From positions 61,285 through 125,284 of the forward strand of contig CM020618.1 of NCBI GenBank assembly GCA_009829735.1: a stretch of DNA of 64,000 nt, in the 5' to 3' direction. Under the pieces are notes generated by a model. That model was not told the DNA's origin, searched no databases, and saw only the letters and a list, made by a program, of their open reading frames with translations. A program made the translations under genes and the position numbers. The stretch is from Pyropia yezoensis (lineage: Eukaryota; Rhodophyta; Bangiophyceae; Bangiales; Bangiaceae). Position 1 is the first letter of the stretch. Each line of letters opens with the position of its first letter. Of the stretch, positions 21,640 through 33,484 are shown piece after piece.

Positions 21640-23110
21640 GTGCGGGACCAACTGCAGATGGGCGGGCGGGGGAAAAGGAGCTCCGAGGGAGGGACGTTAC
21701 AGTGCGGTAAAGTGTGGGGCCGCGCGGGGGCCGCCCTCACGAGGGGGTCTGGCAGTTGTGCGTGGCAAGGGCAGGGTGGAGAGGGGGGGGAGGGGAATGA
21801 GGAGGTGAATGTGGGACGGGGTGGAGAATCAGGATGAGGTGGTCGGACTGGGGATCGGTGGTAGGGGAGTGCCGCGAAAGTGCGAGGGGGGCGACTGAAT
21901 CATGTACTATCGATGAGTGCGTGAGGCGAGCGGGAGGAAGGGAGGTCGGGGGGACAAGTTGGGGGTCGGAAAAGGCCAGGGTCTGCTAGAGTTTGGGTAG
22001 AGGCGTCTGTAAAGGGGGGGGGAAGATAGTGGTAGAGGACTGGTGGGGTGCGTGTGGAGGAAGGGAAGTCAGGTTCTCGCGGGAGTGGGGGGGGAGCGGG
22101 GCAGCGGGGGTGCCACACAAGCGGGGCGGTGGGTGAGGCACGGGGGACGATTTCGTGGGACAAGGGGGGGCAACGGGGAAAAGAAAGGACGTGTACGAAC
22201 GCGGCGAGGAAAGGGGACGCTGGAAAGGATCGAATCGAAGGGGTCCGAGGGAGGCGACCTCAGCAAAGAATGACTATGCGCAAGGGCGGGGGAGGACGGG
22301 GAGAAGGGGGCGAGTGGGCGGGGGTGGGAGGTGACGCGGTAGAAGGGAAGAAAAAAGAGGGACGGCTGGGAGACGGGGGGGCCGGGGGGGTGGGTGGGGG
22401 CGGCAGGGGCGTCAAAGGACTTTGGGCGGGGGGGGCTGTGGAGGGCGGCAGGGGTGTGAAGGGACTTTGTACAAACACGGGGTCGCTGGCCGTGAGCGGG
22501 GGAGTCCGCGGGAATGGGGGCAGCTGGGGTGGAGCGGGGGGAATCGGGTGGACGGGACGAAGACAAAGGGCGGGGGGGTGACTTGGCGGAGGGGGGGGGA
22601 CAGGGCTTAGGGGGCGGGACCGGGCGGAGGAGGGGGAACGGTGTGGAGAGCGGGGGAAGGCGCGGACTGAGGCCCGGGGGGAGACCAAGGGCCGGAGAGG
22701 ATACAGGGGGAAGGGGGAGGGCAGGGGAGAGAGAGAGGGCTCTGAGGGGTGGGAGGGGGCGGGGTGGGGCGGCTGGGGCGTAAAAGGACTATGTGCAAAG
22801 ACGGGGTCGCTGGGGGTGAGCGGGGGAGTCCGTGGGGATAGGGGGAGATGGGGGGCGCTGGGAGTTGGGGGTCGGGGGGATTAACGAGGGGCGGGGGTGT
22901 GACGGGGAGGGACGGGGAGTGACGGGGAGGAGGGGGGGGGCGGGGCGGGGTCGGGTTGAGACAGGGCGGACGGAGGGGCACGGGGCGTGGAGGGGGGACA
23001 GGGCGGAGGAGGGGGACCGGGGCGGAGAGGAGGGTCTGGGCGGAGAGGAGGGGACGGGGTCTGGGCGGAGAGGAGGGGACGGGGTGAGGGGGAGGCTTAC
23101 AGGGGCGTTT
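21640..23110. repeat. Extremely G-rich spacer with degenerate tandem repeats
   Basis: About 1.5 kb in which the plus strand is dominated by G runs of 3-9 bases with strong G-over-C skew. A degenerate unit containing GGACTTTG/GGACTATG and ACGGGGTCGCTGG recurs near 22415, 22460 and 22785. A 25-bp unit (GGGCGGAGAGGAGGGGACGG core) is tandem at about 23020-23087. Long frames here encode only Gly/Arg or Pro/Ser runs and I do not count them as genes. It lies between the 5' flank of H1 and the truncated end of H2. Confidence 0.8.
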
Positions 23111-23301
23111 ATCGTACTGTTTCGGGGGAAAACTCGAAGGGCGAATCGATGCACACAGCTCGGAATCGATGGACGCCCGGACAGGCCATTCAGAGCACCC
23201 CCCCAGGATTGGCTGGAATCGAGGTGTCCATCAAATTGAAACACTGGCCGGAATGGGTCAAAACGGCCGCCCGCCCATCGATTTTTTGTAGAATATACAT
23301 A

Positions 23302-26300
23302 GAATTGCCACAGGGCGGGTGGGAGTCCAACCGGTGGCGGCAAGCAGCGGCTGAACCCACCGCACAGGAGCGGTGGCGGTCAGGAGTATGAGAGGACACG
23401 GCAGGGTGGCCAATACGTCCTTGACAAACACCAAAAGGTGCCGAAACGAGCCCCACAGACCGAGAAGGTGCACCTCATCAATCACCACTCGCCCCAACCG
23501 ACCTTGCGCGTCGAGCCCGCGGATGAGAGCCACAAACTGTGCTCGGTTACGCACAATGACGGCGGCATCGGCCACCACGACCGCCACGTCTGGCGCCAAG
23601 CGCTGCGCCCATGACCCGGCGCGGACGGGCATGCGGGCGGCAGCGTCGAGGATTGTGGCGCTGACCGCTCGCGTGGTTGTCAAGACAATCGTCACGGTGG
23701 GACACCACAAGGAAGCCCGTCGGGAAAAGGCAACTGCGGCTGCCGCCCCGCGGCTACCAATCGAGGACGCGGTGGCACCACCAGCACCAGCTCCTGCACG
23801 ACCGCAAAAGTCAGAGCTTCCGCCGTTGAAATGGTCTGCTGCCCCTACCGACCGCCGGTGCTGCTCGTACTGATACAGCTCGTACTGCTGCTTGGCGGCT
23901 TCGTGCTGGTGCTCGGCTTGTACAGCAGCGTTTGCTGCCGCTGCGGCCTCAATGTACGCGACGAGCAGAAAGGTGGCACTCTTGCCGCCCCCCGTCGGAA
24001 GAACCTTCAGCTGCGTCACAGCGTCACGGGCGCACAATGTACGAACTGTCGCTAGGCGCTGCGTGGGGGACTTGAAGCCACCAGGCCCGTATACCTGCCT
24101 GGCTGCAGCATCCACGGCAGCCTCGGCTACCGACAAGGACATACGGAATGCGCGGCAGCCCAACGTAGGGGCCGAAGCCACAGCACAGGCGGGTGCGACG
24201 GCCAGTGTGGCGGCACTCGATACTGCGCCGCCAACGCCACCTGCTGGGACGGCACCACCCCCGTCTGCTGTGCCAGATGCTCCACCAAGGGATGACGGGA
24301 GATGGCCATTGTCAGTGGCGGCGGCGGCGGAGGCGTGTTGGGCTGCGCGGCCCAATGGTGGGGGCGGTGGCCTGAATACCGGCGACAGTCCAGAATCCTT
24401 TGACGGATGAAGCGGGTGTCGCAGACCGTCCTGATAATGGCGTGACTCGACGCCCATAGAGGTGTGCCACCACGAGCTAGCTCGACGAAACCAGAAAACG
24501 CTTGCCGCCGTCAGCTCATTGACCGCCAGGTCCTCCAGGCCAGCATACCGCTGCGTGGCGGTTGTGGATGTGTGGCCCGCCTGAGCGTCGAGCACTCTCC
24601 CAATGTCGGCGACAACGCCATCCGTGCCGCCTCCTGGCCCGTCCGCACCAATGTCGTGGCTCAGGATGTCGTAGCCGGTTGCCATCTTGGTTATGCCTGC
24701 GAGAAACTGTCGCAAGACTCGGACGCCCACATACGAGCCCGACTGCTCCCGAAGACCGTGCAGCAAGCCCGACTCTAGCGCCTTGTTCAGCACATAGGGG
24801 GACAGCTGCACACCACGGGCGTCACGAAAGAGGAGAGCCCGGTCCACCTCCTCCGCGTGACCGCAGGCACTGCTCACGACGCCCCTGACGGCGGCGGCGG
24901 ATGCGCCGCCAAGCCCGCCCAGGCTGTCGCCGTTGTTAGAGACTCGGGTGGCGCGAGACACGTAGGCTTGCAGGGGGTCCAGAAACACGACGACCAGCAA
25001 AATAAGGGAGGACGTCTTGGCGGCCATCCAGCGAAGTACGGGGCGGCCCCTGCCTTCAGCACAGGCCTGACCCTTGCTGTACGTCAGCACCGTGAATACG
25101 CTCCCAGCGTGGACAAAAAGGCTTCTACGGGCACGCGCGGTAGAGGCGACCACCTTGAGCGCCGCGTCCTCGGTTTGACGGCCCGGCGAGCCGCCGGCGA
25201 CGTGCATGGCAGCCCACAATAGGGCGCGCAGCCGCTCAGCCTTTGCTTCCCAGCGCGCAATGGCGCCGCGCGCCACCTCTGCGGGCGGCGGCGCGGTGGC
25301 GCCGGAGCTGGCTGCAGGACCCTGCACGGGCCGCACCGGGCAGGCAGCCGACTCGAGAGCGCCAGATGCCACAAAGTGCGACAGCCACCGCCGTACAAGC
25401 TGCCGGTTTTGGGGCAGCTGAAGAAAGCCTACGCCCGGCGCGTGCGCCGATGGGCGGTCCACCAGGCGGATGGCGTCCGCCCAAAAGCCACTCCCCGCAG
25501 GGTCGTACCCGCCAGTGAGCTCCCGGAAGAGGGAAAAGATATCGGCGTGAAGGCTCTCTAGGCGGCGGCCGAGCTCCCGGGTGCTCATGTGCAGCTGCGC
25601 TCCCAACAGGGTGCCGCAAACGGGGCGCCCTTGAGCCGGTGACCCCACCGTGACAGGCGGCGCATGCGACGGGTCGTCACACGGGAGAAAGACGGGCGCC
25701 ATTGTTTCGCTCCGCCCAATGGCCTCGGCCATGCCCGACAGGTGGACAACGTAGGCGGCCGCCGTGACCCGGGAGGGGTCAGACTTGCGCGCAATCGCGG
25801 CAAACAATTCGTCAGACGACGCCTCGCTATGTGCCATGTAGTAGAGGGTGTTGGTGATCTTGATGGAGAAGAGCAACGCAGCAGTCAGGCGCTGCGCGTT
25901 GCCGGCGTCGGCGTACCGGGCGGGGTCGGTGCGGCCAAGACCGAGGGAGCCGTACACCACCGCGAGAAAAGGCATCACCAGCTCGACGTCCGACTGGCCT
26001 TTGCAGGCTGGGTCGCCCCGCCGGGCACGGGGGTCGTACTCCTCGTGAAAGAGGGCGAGCAAAAGGGCCTGAAAGAGAGGCTCCGTGTCCGCGGCGGGGG
26101 AGGCCAAAGGGGAACCCAGCAAAGGCCCTTGGGCACCTTGACCTCTGTTACCGCCGCCAGCGGAGGCCACCTCTTGAGCGTCGAGCGCCACGGTGAGAGC
26201 GTCAGCGGCCGAGATAGATGAGGCCGATAATGTGGGGACACGCCGGTCGTCTGCGACAATGTCGCGGCGCAGCGGTGGCCGAGGCGCACAATGTCCATGA

Positions 26301-27656
26301 CGACCAAGAGCAGGATGGATGTGTCCCGCACGTACCGCTGAACAGTGCCGGGCCGGAGGTTGACGTGGAAGGCTCGGCCGCTGTCGTCGCCGGCCGACGA
26401 CAGACGCATTTTTACGCGACAGCACAGAGGCGCTGCGGCTACGAAGAAACGCAATGGCAGCGTCCGTCACCCGCTGGATGCCGGCGCGGAGCGCGACGTA
26501 CACGGGACGGTCGCAATGTTGACGACCCTCTGGGCCTTCCACATCGAGCAGCGAAAAGTGGTCCGCCACGGCAGCGGCGGTCCAGCCAAGGTCCTTGAGA
26601 GAGACGTCGTACCGCTCCATGTGCAGAAGGCCCCCCGCCTCGGTGTCATTGGTTGCCTCGGATGAGGGCAGCCGTTCCAGGGGCGAGCCGAGAGTCGAAG
26701 ACGCGCCAAGAAATGCATCCAAACACACACGCTGGTTGACTTGAGGGGGCGGCACCTGCGGTGTGTCGTCGACTCCAGAGGCGGCAGCGGCAGCGGCGGC
26801 GGCGTCGGCGGCGGCGTGGGGAGCAGGAGGCACGGGAGCGCCAAGGGCGGTGGGGAGCAGAGCACCTGCCGCGACTCGGACGTGCACCCGCACCTGAGGC
26901 CGCTTGGGATGGCACCCCGCCAAGAGACAGGGAAGAAGCACGTTTTTGTTGCCCCGCTTGAGCGTCTGACCAGACACAATGTAAAAGCGCTTGTTGCCGC
27001 ACGCGTTCGGTAGGGTCACTCGGCGGATGCAGGCGACGCAGAGGACGGCCGCGGAGTTTCCCGACGCACTGCGGGTAACCGTCTTGTGCACGCCCTGTGC
27101 GCTCGGCGCCATCGAGCGGCAGGTGTAGCACGCGTGGAGCCCCGTACAAATGGAAGGGCAGGAACCGCTGGTAGGTGAGCGGCGGCGGGGGCCAGCGGGC
27201 CAGGCACCGGAGGAGTAGCGCTCTCTGAGCCCAACTTGGCCGCCAGTCGGCTCGACAGCCAGGGCTGCACGCGCGGCGGCAATGCCCACCGTCTGAACAC
27301 TGGCCAGGCGGGCGGCCACGCCGCTGTCCTCAGAACCAGTCGCCTGGGCGTCGGCGCAGCCCATCTTTTCCACAGCTGCCTTGTGCGGCCCACCGCGGAC
27401 ATGGTGACAAGCAGGGCGCCGTCCAAAAACGTAGTGTCACACGGGATGCACACCACACTGTGGCATCAGACCAAATGTAAAAAAAAATTTCCGTGTCCGC
27501 GAGGTTGTAGGGGGCGTCGTACGCAGTGGACGTAGGAACACGCGTCGAGCCATCCTCCTCAGCATCAACGGGAGCACGAATAGGGGCGGCCGCCGTGGCG
27601 GGCCACCACCGTCGGCGGTCAGCGCGGAGACAGGGGACAGGGTCAGTGGCGACCAC
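23302..27656 (-). pseudogene. H2: second recombinase-helicase copy, 3'-truncated
   Basis: Nearly identical to H1 from 23302 (equivalent to about 16455 in H1) up to the 27696 gap. It keeps the zinc-finger start, the second Cys cluster in a more convincing frame than H1, the recombinase-like His/Arg/Tyr motif, Walker A and Asp-Glu-Val-His. It stops before helicase motifs IV-VI, where it joins G-rich spacer DNA at a short TAGAATTGCCAC overlap. Between about 26265 and 26412 H2 reads a different frame from H1 because of two indels that cancel. The 27656-27340 part matches the H1 first exon and intron region with further indels. Not expected to be a working helicase. Confidence 0.85.
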
Positions 27657-27695
27657 ATCGGCTGCAGCTGAGGCAGGGGCACGGACAGTGGCCAG

Positions 27696-28195
27696 NNNNN
27701 NNNNNNNNNNNNNNNNNNNNNNNNNNNNNNNNNNNNNNNNNNNNNNNNNNNNNNNNNNNNNNNNNNNNNNNNNNNNNNNNNNNNNNNNNNNNNNNNNNNN
27801 NNNNNNNNNNNNNNNNNNNNNNNNNNNNNNNNNNNNNNNNNNNNNNNNNNNNNNNNNNNNNNNNNNNNNNNNNNNNNNNNNNNNNNNNNNNNNNNNNNNN
27901 NNNNNNNNNNNNNNNNNNNNNNNNNNNNNNNNNNNNNNNNNNNNNNNNNNNNNNNNNNNNNNNNNNNNNNNNNNNNNNNNNNNNNNNNNNNNNNNNNNNN
28001 NNNNNNNNNNNNNNNNNNNNNNNNNNNNNNNNNNNNNNNNNNNNNNNNNNNNNNNNNNNNNNNNNNNNNNNNNNNNNNNNNNNNNNNNNNNNNNNNNNNN
28101 NNNNNNNNNNNNNNNNNNNNNNNNNNNNNNNNNNNNNNNNNNNNNNNNNNNNNNNNNNNNNNNNNNNNNNNNNNNNNNNNNNNNNNNNNNNNNNN
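27696..28195. other. Assembly gap (500 N)
   Basis: Exactly 500 N, joining the 5' region of H2 to the integrase start of element F1. Confidence 0.99.
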
Positions 28196-28198
28196 GAT

Positions 28199-30945
28199 AC
28201 CAGGATGTCCGGCCTGGGGAGACGAGTGCTCCAGGCGTAGGATGTCAGTCCGTAGGCTCCGGGGTACGTAGACTTGAGTTGCCCCGAAGGGTGACACCCG
28301 TACTAGGAGTCCGTCTGTAGACTCGGAGAAGCGACTGTTCCGGTTCAGGTCCATTTGGTGGCGAAGCTCCAAGCATTGAGGGTCCGTCAGTTGTGCCTCC
28401 AGCATCCGGTGAATGGTTACCGGTTGATGAGCTTTCAGGTGTCTCGTACAGGGGAGCGTGCCAGCCACGTCCGACATTCGGGAGGATGAAGCAAGGTATT
28501 TCCTCCGGGATAGGACCGGTATCGGCTGCAGGAGTCTCCAGCCGGGACATGGTGTCGGCGCAGTGGTGCTCCCTCCCTGCTCTGGTGCACACCTTGTACT
28601 TGAACTCCGAAAGGCGTAGGCGCCACCGGGCGACCCTTCCTTGACTGCTGTCCATGCATAGCAGCCACCTTAGACTGGCGTGGTCCGTCCGGATGAGGAA
28701 CTCTTGTCCTTCAAGATATGGACGTAAACAGGAAGCAAGCCCAGACGACCGCAAGCACTCGCGCTCGGTCGTCGAATAGTTCTTCTCGGCTGGAGTCAAG
28801 ACGCGACTGTAGTAGCCTATCGGGAGGAAGTGCCCATCAGGTTGCTGCTGGAGTAGTGAGCACCCCACCTGGACGCCACAGGCATCAGTCTCCAGAACAA
28901 ACTGGCCCTCCCGCTTGGGTAACGCCAGTACTGGAGTGGTGGTCAGGCGCTTCTTGAGCTCTTCGAAGGCTGCTGTCTGCTTCTCGTCGAACACCGGGAG
29001 TTGTGCTGGAAGCTTCTTGCTAGTAAGCTTGGTCAAGGGCCGGGCAATCAGAGCGTAGTCCCGTACGAACCGGCGGTAGACGTTGCACATACCCAGGAAG
29101 CTCTTGAGTTCCGTCTGGGTTTTAGGTTGCCGTGCATGCGGAGGGCCTTGATATTCTTCTCATTGACTCGGAGCTCCCCGGACTCAACACGTGCCCCAGG
29201 TACTCCACCTCAGTCTCAAACAGGTGGCACTTCTCGCCTTGAGGGTAACTCCAGCCTTGGACAAGGAGGGCCAGGACCTCTCGAAGGTGCTCCAGGTGTT
29301 CCGCTGGGGTCTTGGAGAAAACGATGATGTCGTCCAGGTAGACCAAACATGTTCTCCACCTTAGCCCCGACAGGATGATGTCGATGGCTCTCTGGAAGGT
29401 TGCCGGAGCATTAGTGAGACCAAAAGGGAGACGCTTGCACCGGAATAGTCCCATGTGGCACGTGAAGGTAGTCTTGTCCTTGTCCTCGTCAGCCAGAGGG
29501 ATCTGCCAGTAACCGGCATTACAATCCAGCGTCGAGAAGAGGGTGGCATCACCAAGATAGTCGAGGCAATCATCCATCCGGGGTATCGGGTATACATCCT
29601 TGACTGTCATCTCGTTCAGGCGTCTGTAGTCAACGCAGAAACGGAAGTGACCGCCAGGTTTCGGGACGACTACCACCGGGAAAGCCCACTCGCCATCAGA
29701 CGGCTCGATAACATCCATCTTGAGCATCTTGTTAACCTGCTTCTCAATCTCATCCCGGCGATGAGATCCAGCCCGGTATGGTTGCATGTGCACTGGTTTG
29801 GCATCTGGCTTGAGTTGAATCCGGTGTAGGGTGGCGTCCATCTTGCCCAGCTCTCCGGACCACAGGTGCCGATATTCCTGGAGAAGCTTCTCCAGTGCCT
29901 CCTTCAAGTCGGGAGGGACGTTTTCTTGGTTGACCTTCGGCATCCCGGGCGGTGCTTGTTCGGGCTTCGGAGTAGTACGGCCAGCCTGCTCTTGTTCCGG
30001 AGATACGTCTAAGGCCGTCAAGTTGGATGCCAGCTCTTGTTGCAGGTTGAAGAGGTCTTCCTTGCTCATAGCGCGGGCGGACCCCCGGTAAGGCTCTGCT
30101 GTACCAACTCGAGTGCCCTTGGCGAGGGTTATTGGCTTCCGGCTCACGTTGACGATCAGCACCGAGAACGGGGTGTGCCTCTCCACCTTCTTGTGATGTC
30201 CATGGGCTAGGTATAATCGGTGTTTCGCCAGAAATTCCTTGCGTCCATAGATCAGGCATTGACCTGCAGTCCGGGTCGTGACTTGAACCTTGGTCTCCGA
30301 GCGAGGAGGTAGGAGCACCGGTTTGATGAGGGTCAAGGTAGAGGGTGGGATGCGTTCCTTCTGGTTCTTGGCCACACGAACCTTGGTGTCCAGGTGCTCC
30401 AGCACTGGTGACACAAACCCATGGTTGAACTGCACCTTTCCTTCTCCGGGTAGGATGCTCTTGACATGCTGCTTCTGGAAGTCCCAGCCTAGGATGAGGG
30501 GGACTGATAAGGTCTTGACTACTAGAAAGGGAAAAAGCATTGGTTCATTGTTGACATAGATGGCGACGGGAAGACGGCCAAGCGGTCGTAGGGTTTGACC
30601 TGATGCGTCTACAATATGGGTTCTGGTAGGCGCTCTCCAGGCATGTCGACGCCAGCCCGGAGGTAACAGGTTCTCAGTGATGACGCTTGGTCCGGCTCCC
30701 GTGTCGACCACCGGCGTAACAGCTTGGGGGAGGCTATCCCCCACACGCATACGAGCATTAATCTTGAGGTTTTCCTTACGCAGGACGAGCAAGGTCCCCT
30801 TGAACAAACAGGGTGTCCAGGCGGCTACCGGTTGAGCAGGTAACTGCCGTCCTTTCTCCCGGCACGCAAGGGGAGAACAGGTAGAAGTACCCTGCCGTTG
30901 GAGATTCGGGAAGACACTTGGGGAGAGCGCCTGCCCTACTCGTTT
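28199..30945 (-). pseudogene. pol: F1 pol (protease-RT-RNase H-start of integrase)
   Basis: Entered in the -1 frame relative to gag through GGGAAAC; the frame is open across the gag stop to the aspartic protease (Asp-Thr-Gly-Ala, about 30700). The RT has Tyr-Leu-Asp-Asp near 29335, and RNase H follows. Indels break it at about 29120-29210 (just after the RT, two of them) and about 28390-28470. The segments are 30807-29122, 29090-28245 and 28477-28199. The last reaches the His-Ser-Ser...Gly-His of the integrase zinc-binding region and is cut by the gap. As assembled it cannot make a full polyprotein. Confidence 0.87.
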
Positions 30946-32696
30946 CCCGGGTCCGAGGAGTCCTTAGAGGTTTCGGTCTCCAGGTCAAAGTCCGTAGGAG
31001 CTTCCCTTGCCAGAGCCTCCGTGATGCTCTGTAAGGTTGCCACTCGGATGGCATGTACCTGTGCCTTGTCCATCTTGGAGGGTGCCCGCCGGTCAGCCCA
31101 GTTGACCGCCTTTGCAAACACCAGTCCTTGACGCTTGAGTTTCTCCTGGAGATCCTTGGGAATGGTCGGGCACTGGTAGGACATATGATCCTCCTTCTGG
31201 CAGAGCCAGCAAGACCGGAATCGCTGGTTCCTGATCTGCTTGGGGGCGACCAGGGAAGGTTGCTCCTTAGAAACGAAGCCGCCCCACTTGTCCCTTGACT
31301 CCATGGGTAAGGCCTCGCCAACTGCGAGTACCGGTACAGGGTAATCACCTCCCTTATACTTGTCGGGTCCGGGACGAACTCGCGACAACGGCTTGGGAGT
31401 TGATACCATAGGAGCCTGGAGGGCCTTGGCTTGCCGGTGCTTGCCCTGGGTGTAGGCCATCAACTGCTGGAAGGTATGTTCTTGATGTTCCTGGTTGTAG
31501 TTCTCCGCATCCACTTGAAGATATTCAGGAAGCCCCTCCGAGAAGATCATCTTGAGCCTGTCCTCAGGGTAAACGTTGCCACAAGCATCGCTCATCTCCC
31601 GGACACGACGGGCGAACGCCTCTGGAGTCTCTTGTCTCTCCATGGTTGCCCGGTTCAGCCTACCGACTGCCTTACGGAGGGAGTCCGCGTCTGCGTAGTT
31701 GGACAGGAGCCAGTTGACCGCCTCCGGATAACTCGCGACGGTACGTCCAACAATGTGCCCGGCAGAGTCTGGTAGAACCTGTGCAAACCGCTGTTCCGCT
31801 TCTCCGGTCATGAAGTTAACCAGGAGATAGAGAGCCTTGCCCTCGGACACATCGTTGTCATTGCATGCCTTGACAAACCGGCGCAGGAAGGCAAAGATAA
31901 GCGCCGGTCTCTTCCCGGAAAACTTAGGATGTCCCCCAAAGCTCGGCTGCATTCGCCGGTTCAGGGATGCCATCTTCTTGGCCATCTTCCGGGTGTAACC
32001 TTGGTCTTGGTTCTCCAGCCGGTAGTTACCCCAATACGTGACCTTGTTCAGGGTGGCATCTCCCACTTGGTGGGCAGGGAAGTCGAACTCGACTAGCCTG
32101 CGCCGGGTAGGACCGGGAGATGCATCCCAGTCATATCCCTCCTCAGAGCTGGAGGAACTGGTCTCGCTGGTGCTAGAGCGACGGCGACGACGCCGACGCC
32201 TACGGCTGCTCCGGTCACCGGTCTTGGAGCTCCCCGCCCCATAGGACGCAAGGGGAGGAAAAGCTTGGCCGGTCCCAGGAGTCGAAGTCTCAGGAAGACC
32301 CGTAGAACCAGTCATAGCGGTGCCTCTGGCACTGCCAGTGCCCACAGGAAGAGGTGTATACACCCAGCTGCCATGTGTGGGTCCAGGAGTAAACACACCA
32401 GGGGCTATCCCTGGAGGTTGAGGAGTAGAACCGACAGGAGGGAGACGTCTGCTGCGAGCGGACTCAAACGCCGTTGACCCCGGGGTGGCTCCCACAGGAG
32501 GAACAGCCGGAGGAACGGGAGCAGGCGGTACTTGGCCGCCTGTAGACTCCAGTCCACTACCGGATGTCACGCCCAGGTCTGCTTCACCCGTAGGGAGAAC
32601 GCCGGGTTGGGCACCGTCCCCCGCGGTGACCAGGGATGCGTCAAGGGACGCGGGGTCTACCCCTTCGGGCACCGTCGTGCCAGGGAGGGTAGCCAT
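30936..32696 (-). CDS. gag: F1 gag
   Basis: 586 codons from ATG 32696 to TAG 30936, unbroken. Pro/Gly/Thr-rich N-terminus, an Arg-rich patch (about residue 165), a capsid-like helical region, and one CCHC zinc knuckle (Cys-Trp-x-Cys...His...Cys) near 31180-31220. The protein ends Gly-Asn-Glu like family B gag, although little else is identical. It would form the particle that packages element RNA. Its 3' end carries the frameshift heptamer. Confidence 0.88.
   Translation of the reverse strand: MATLPGTTVPEGVDPASLDASLVTAGDGAQPGVLPTGEADLGVTSGSGLESTGGQVPPAPVPPAVPPVGATPGSTAFESARSRRLPPVGSTPQPPGIAPGVFTPGPTHGSWVYTPLPVGTGSARGTAMTGSTGLPETSTPGTGQAFPPLASYGAGSSKTGDRSSRRRRRRRRRSSTSETSSSSSEEGYDWDASPGPTRRRLVEFDFPAHQVGDATLNKVTYWGNYRLENQDQGYTRKMAKKMASLNRRMQPSFGGHPKFSGKRPALIFAFLRRFVKACNDNDVSEGKALYLLVNFMTGEAEQRFAQVLPDSAGHIVGRTVASYPEAVNWLLSNYADADSLRKAVGRLNRATMERQETPEAFARRVREMSDACGNVYPEDRLKMIFSEGLPEYLQVDAENYNQEHQEHTFQQLMAYTQGKHRQAKALQAPMVSTPKPLSRVRPGPDKYKGGDYPVPVLAVGEALPMESRDKWGGFVSKEQPSLVAPKQIRNQRFRSCWLCQKEDHMSYQCPTIPKDLQEKLKRQGLVFAKAVNWADRRAPSKMDKAQVHAIRVATLQSITEALAREAPTDFDLETETSKDSSDPGNE
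30942..30948 (-). promoter_or_regulatory. F1 -1 ribosomal frameshift heptamer GGGAAAC
   Basis: In the gag frame it reads G-GGA-AAC, followed by GAG and the TAG stop. This is the X-XXY-YYZ form used for -1 frameshifting. A one-base slip leads straight into the open pol frame. I did not find an obvious strong stem right after it in F1. Confidence 0.7.
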
Positions 32697-32884
32697 GTTG
32701 GTCTCTTGACAGCCACAGTCCAGTTACCTGCGTGTCCAAAGATCGCAAGACCACAAGAGAGGGGTTGGAGAGCCAGGAATGGGGTTCCCGTGAACGGGTG
32801 CAAATAATTCCCAAACCACAGAAAAAGACAGAATAGGAACAACGCAACCGCTGCTCCCAAATGTCTCTTCTCAAACACTCCAAT

Positions 32885-32901
32885 CCCCTGCTGCTCCACC
32901 A
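32885..32901 (-). promoter_or_regulatory. F1 primer-binding site
   Basis: TGGTGGAGCAGCAGGGG on the minus strand, 4 bases inside the LTR. Identical to the family B site. Its complement ends in CCA and places a C at tRNA position 61, as required for a real T-arm. Confidence 0.8.
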
Positions 32902-32905
32902 AATA

Positions 32906-33478
32906 TGTGGTATAAAACTCGATCCTCTCAGACACGTGTCAATATCCCTCGGGGGAAAGGGACAGGTAACGCAGAAAGGGGAACTACGAGAATGGTATGC
33001 CTGTTGCCTCACGTGCCTGCTCGCAGAGCAAACAGATACGCACGGTAGTGCACACGGGGAAGAGGAAAGCAAACGCGCAGTTGTCTTTTTCCCTGAGGGC
33101 GCGGGCCAAGGGCGCCTCGCTGTCCCTCTTAACGTGCATCTGGGGGAACCCCGGCACGTTGGCCCGGTAGCCCCCCCCATAACCCCGAGTGGCCCCGACC
33201 CGAGTCTAACCTCGTCAGGTCGGGGGCCACTATCACTACTAATTCTATTCCCACTCACTAATCTCACACTCAAATTCTCTCAAATCAAGTCCCTCACAAA
33301 TATGCAAAAACACATCAGAAATCCCTCTCTCGCGTGTGGATAGCGTAGTCCACCGCATCCCAGTGCCGGGCACGGGCCACGGCCGCCAACCATCGCCACA
33401 CGGCGGGCGTGTTCTGGCACCTGGTGCCCTCTGGTTGCAGTCCCGGGTCGGCGCCAAGTCGGGGCCAGGGATGCTACA
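32906..33478 (-). repeat. F1 5' LTR
   Basis: 573 bp, TGTAGCAT at the outer end and TACCACA at the inner end, matching 9348-9918. Chance ORFs cross it. Confidence 0.87.
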
Positions 33479-33479
33479 C

Positions 33480-33484
33480 GCACG
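33480..33484 (+). repeat. Target-site duplication of element B, left copy
   Basis: GCACG, repeated exactly at 42860-42864 on the other side of element B. Five bases is the usual size for Ty3/gypsy integration. Confidence 0.9.

Larger units (their letters stand above)
28196..33478 (-). mobile_element. F1: family F Ty3/gypsy element, 5' two-thirds
   Basis: Minus strand: 5' LTR (32906-33478), primer-binding site, gag, pol up to the first histidines of the integrase zinc-binding region, where the 500-N gap begins. Gag and pol are clearly diverged from family B but colinear with it. The antisense ORF and 3' LTR expected for this family (as seen at 6937-9918) would lie in the gap. The outer LTR end is only 6 bp from the 5' LTR of element B. 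Confidence 0.9.

Noticed and set aside
21640-23391. Several 90-180 codon frames on both strands in the G-rich tract
   Set aside because: They translate to Gly/Arg or Pro/Ser runs imposed by base composition, overlap on both strands and have no motif.
32861-33343. 160-codon plus-strand ORF with a similar ORF at 9617-9925
   Set aside because: Both lie wholly or mostly in family F LTRs; the similarity is LTR homology, not a gene.
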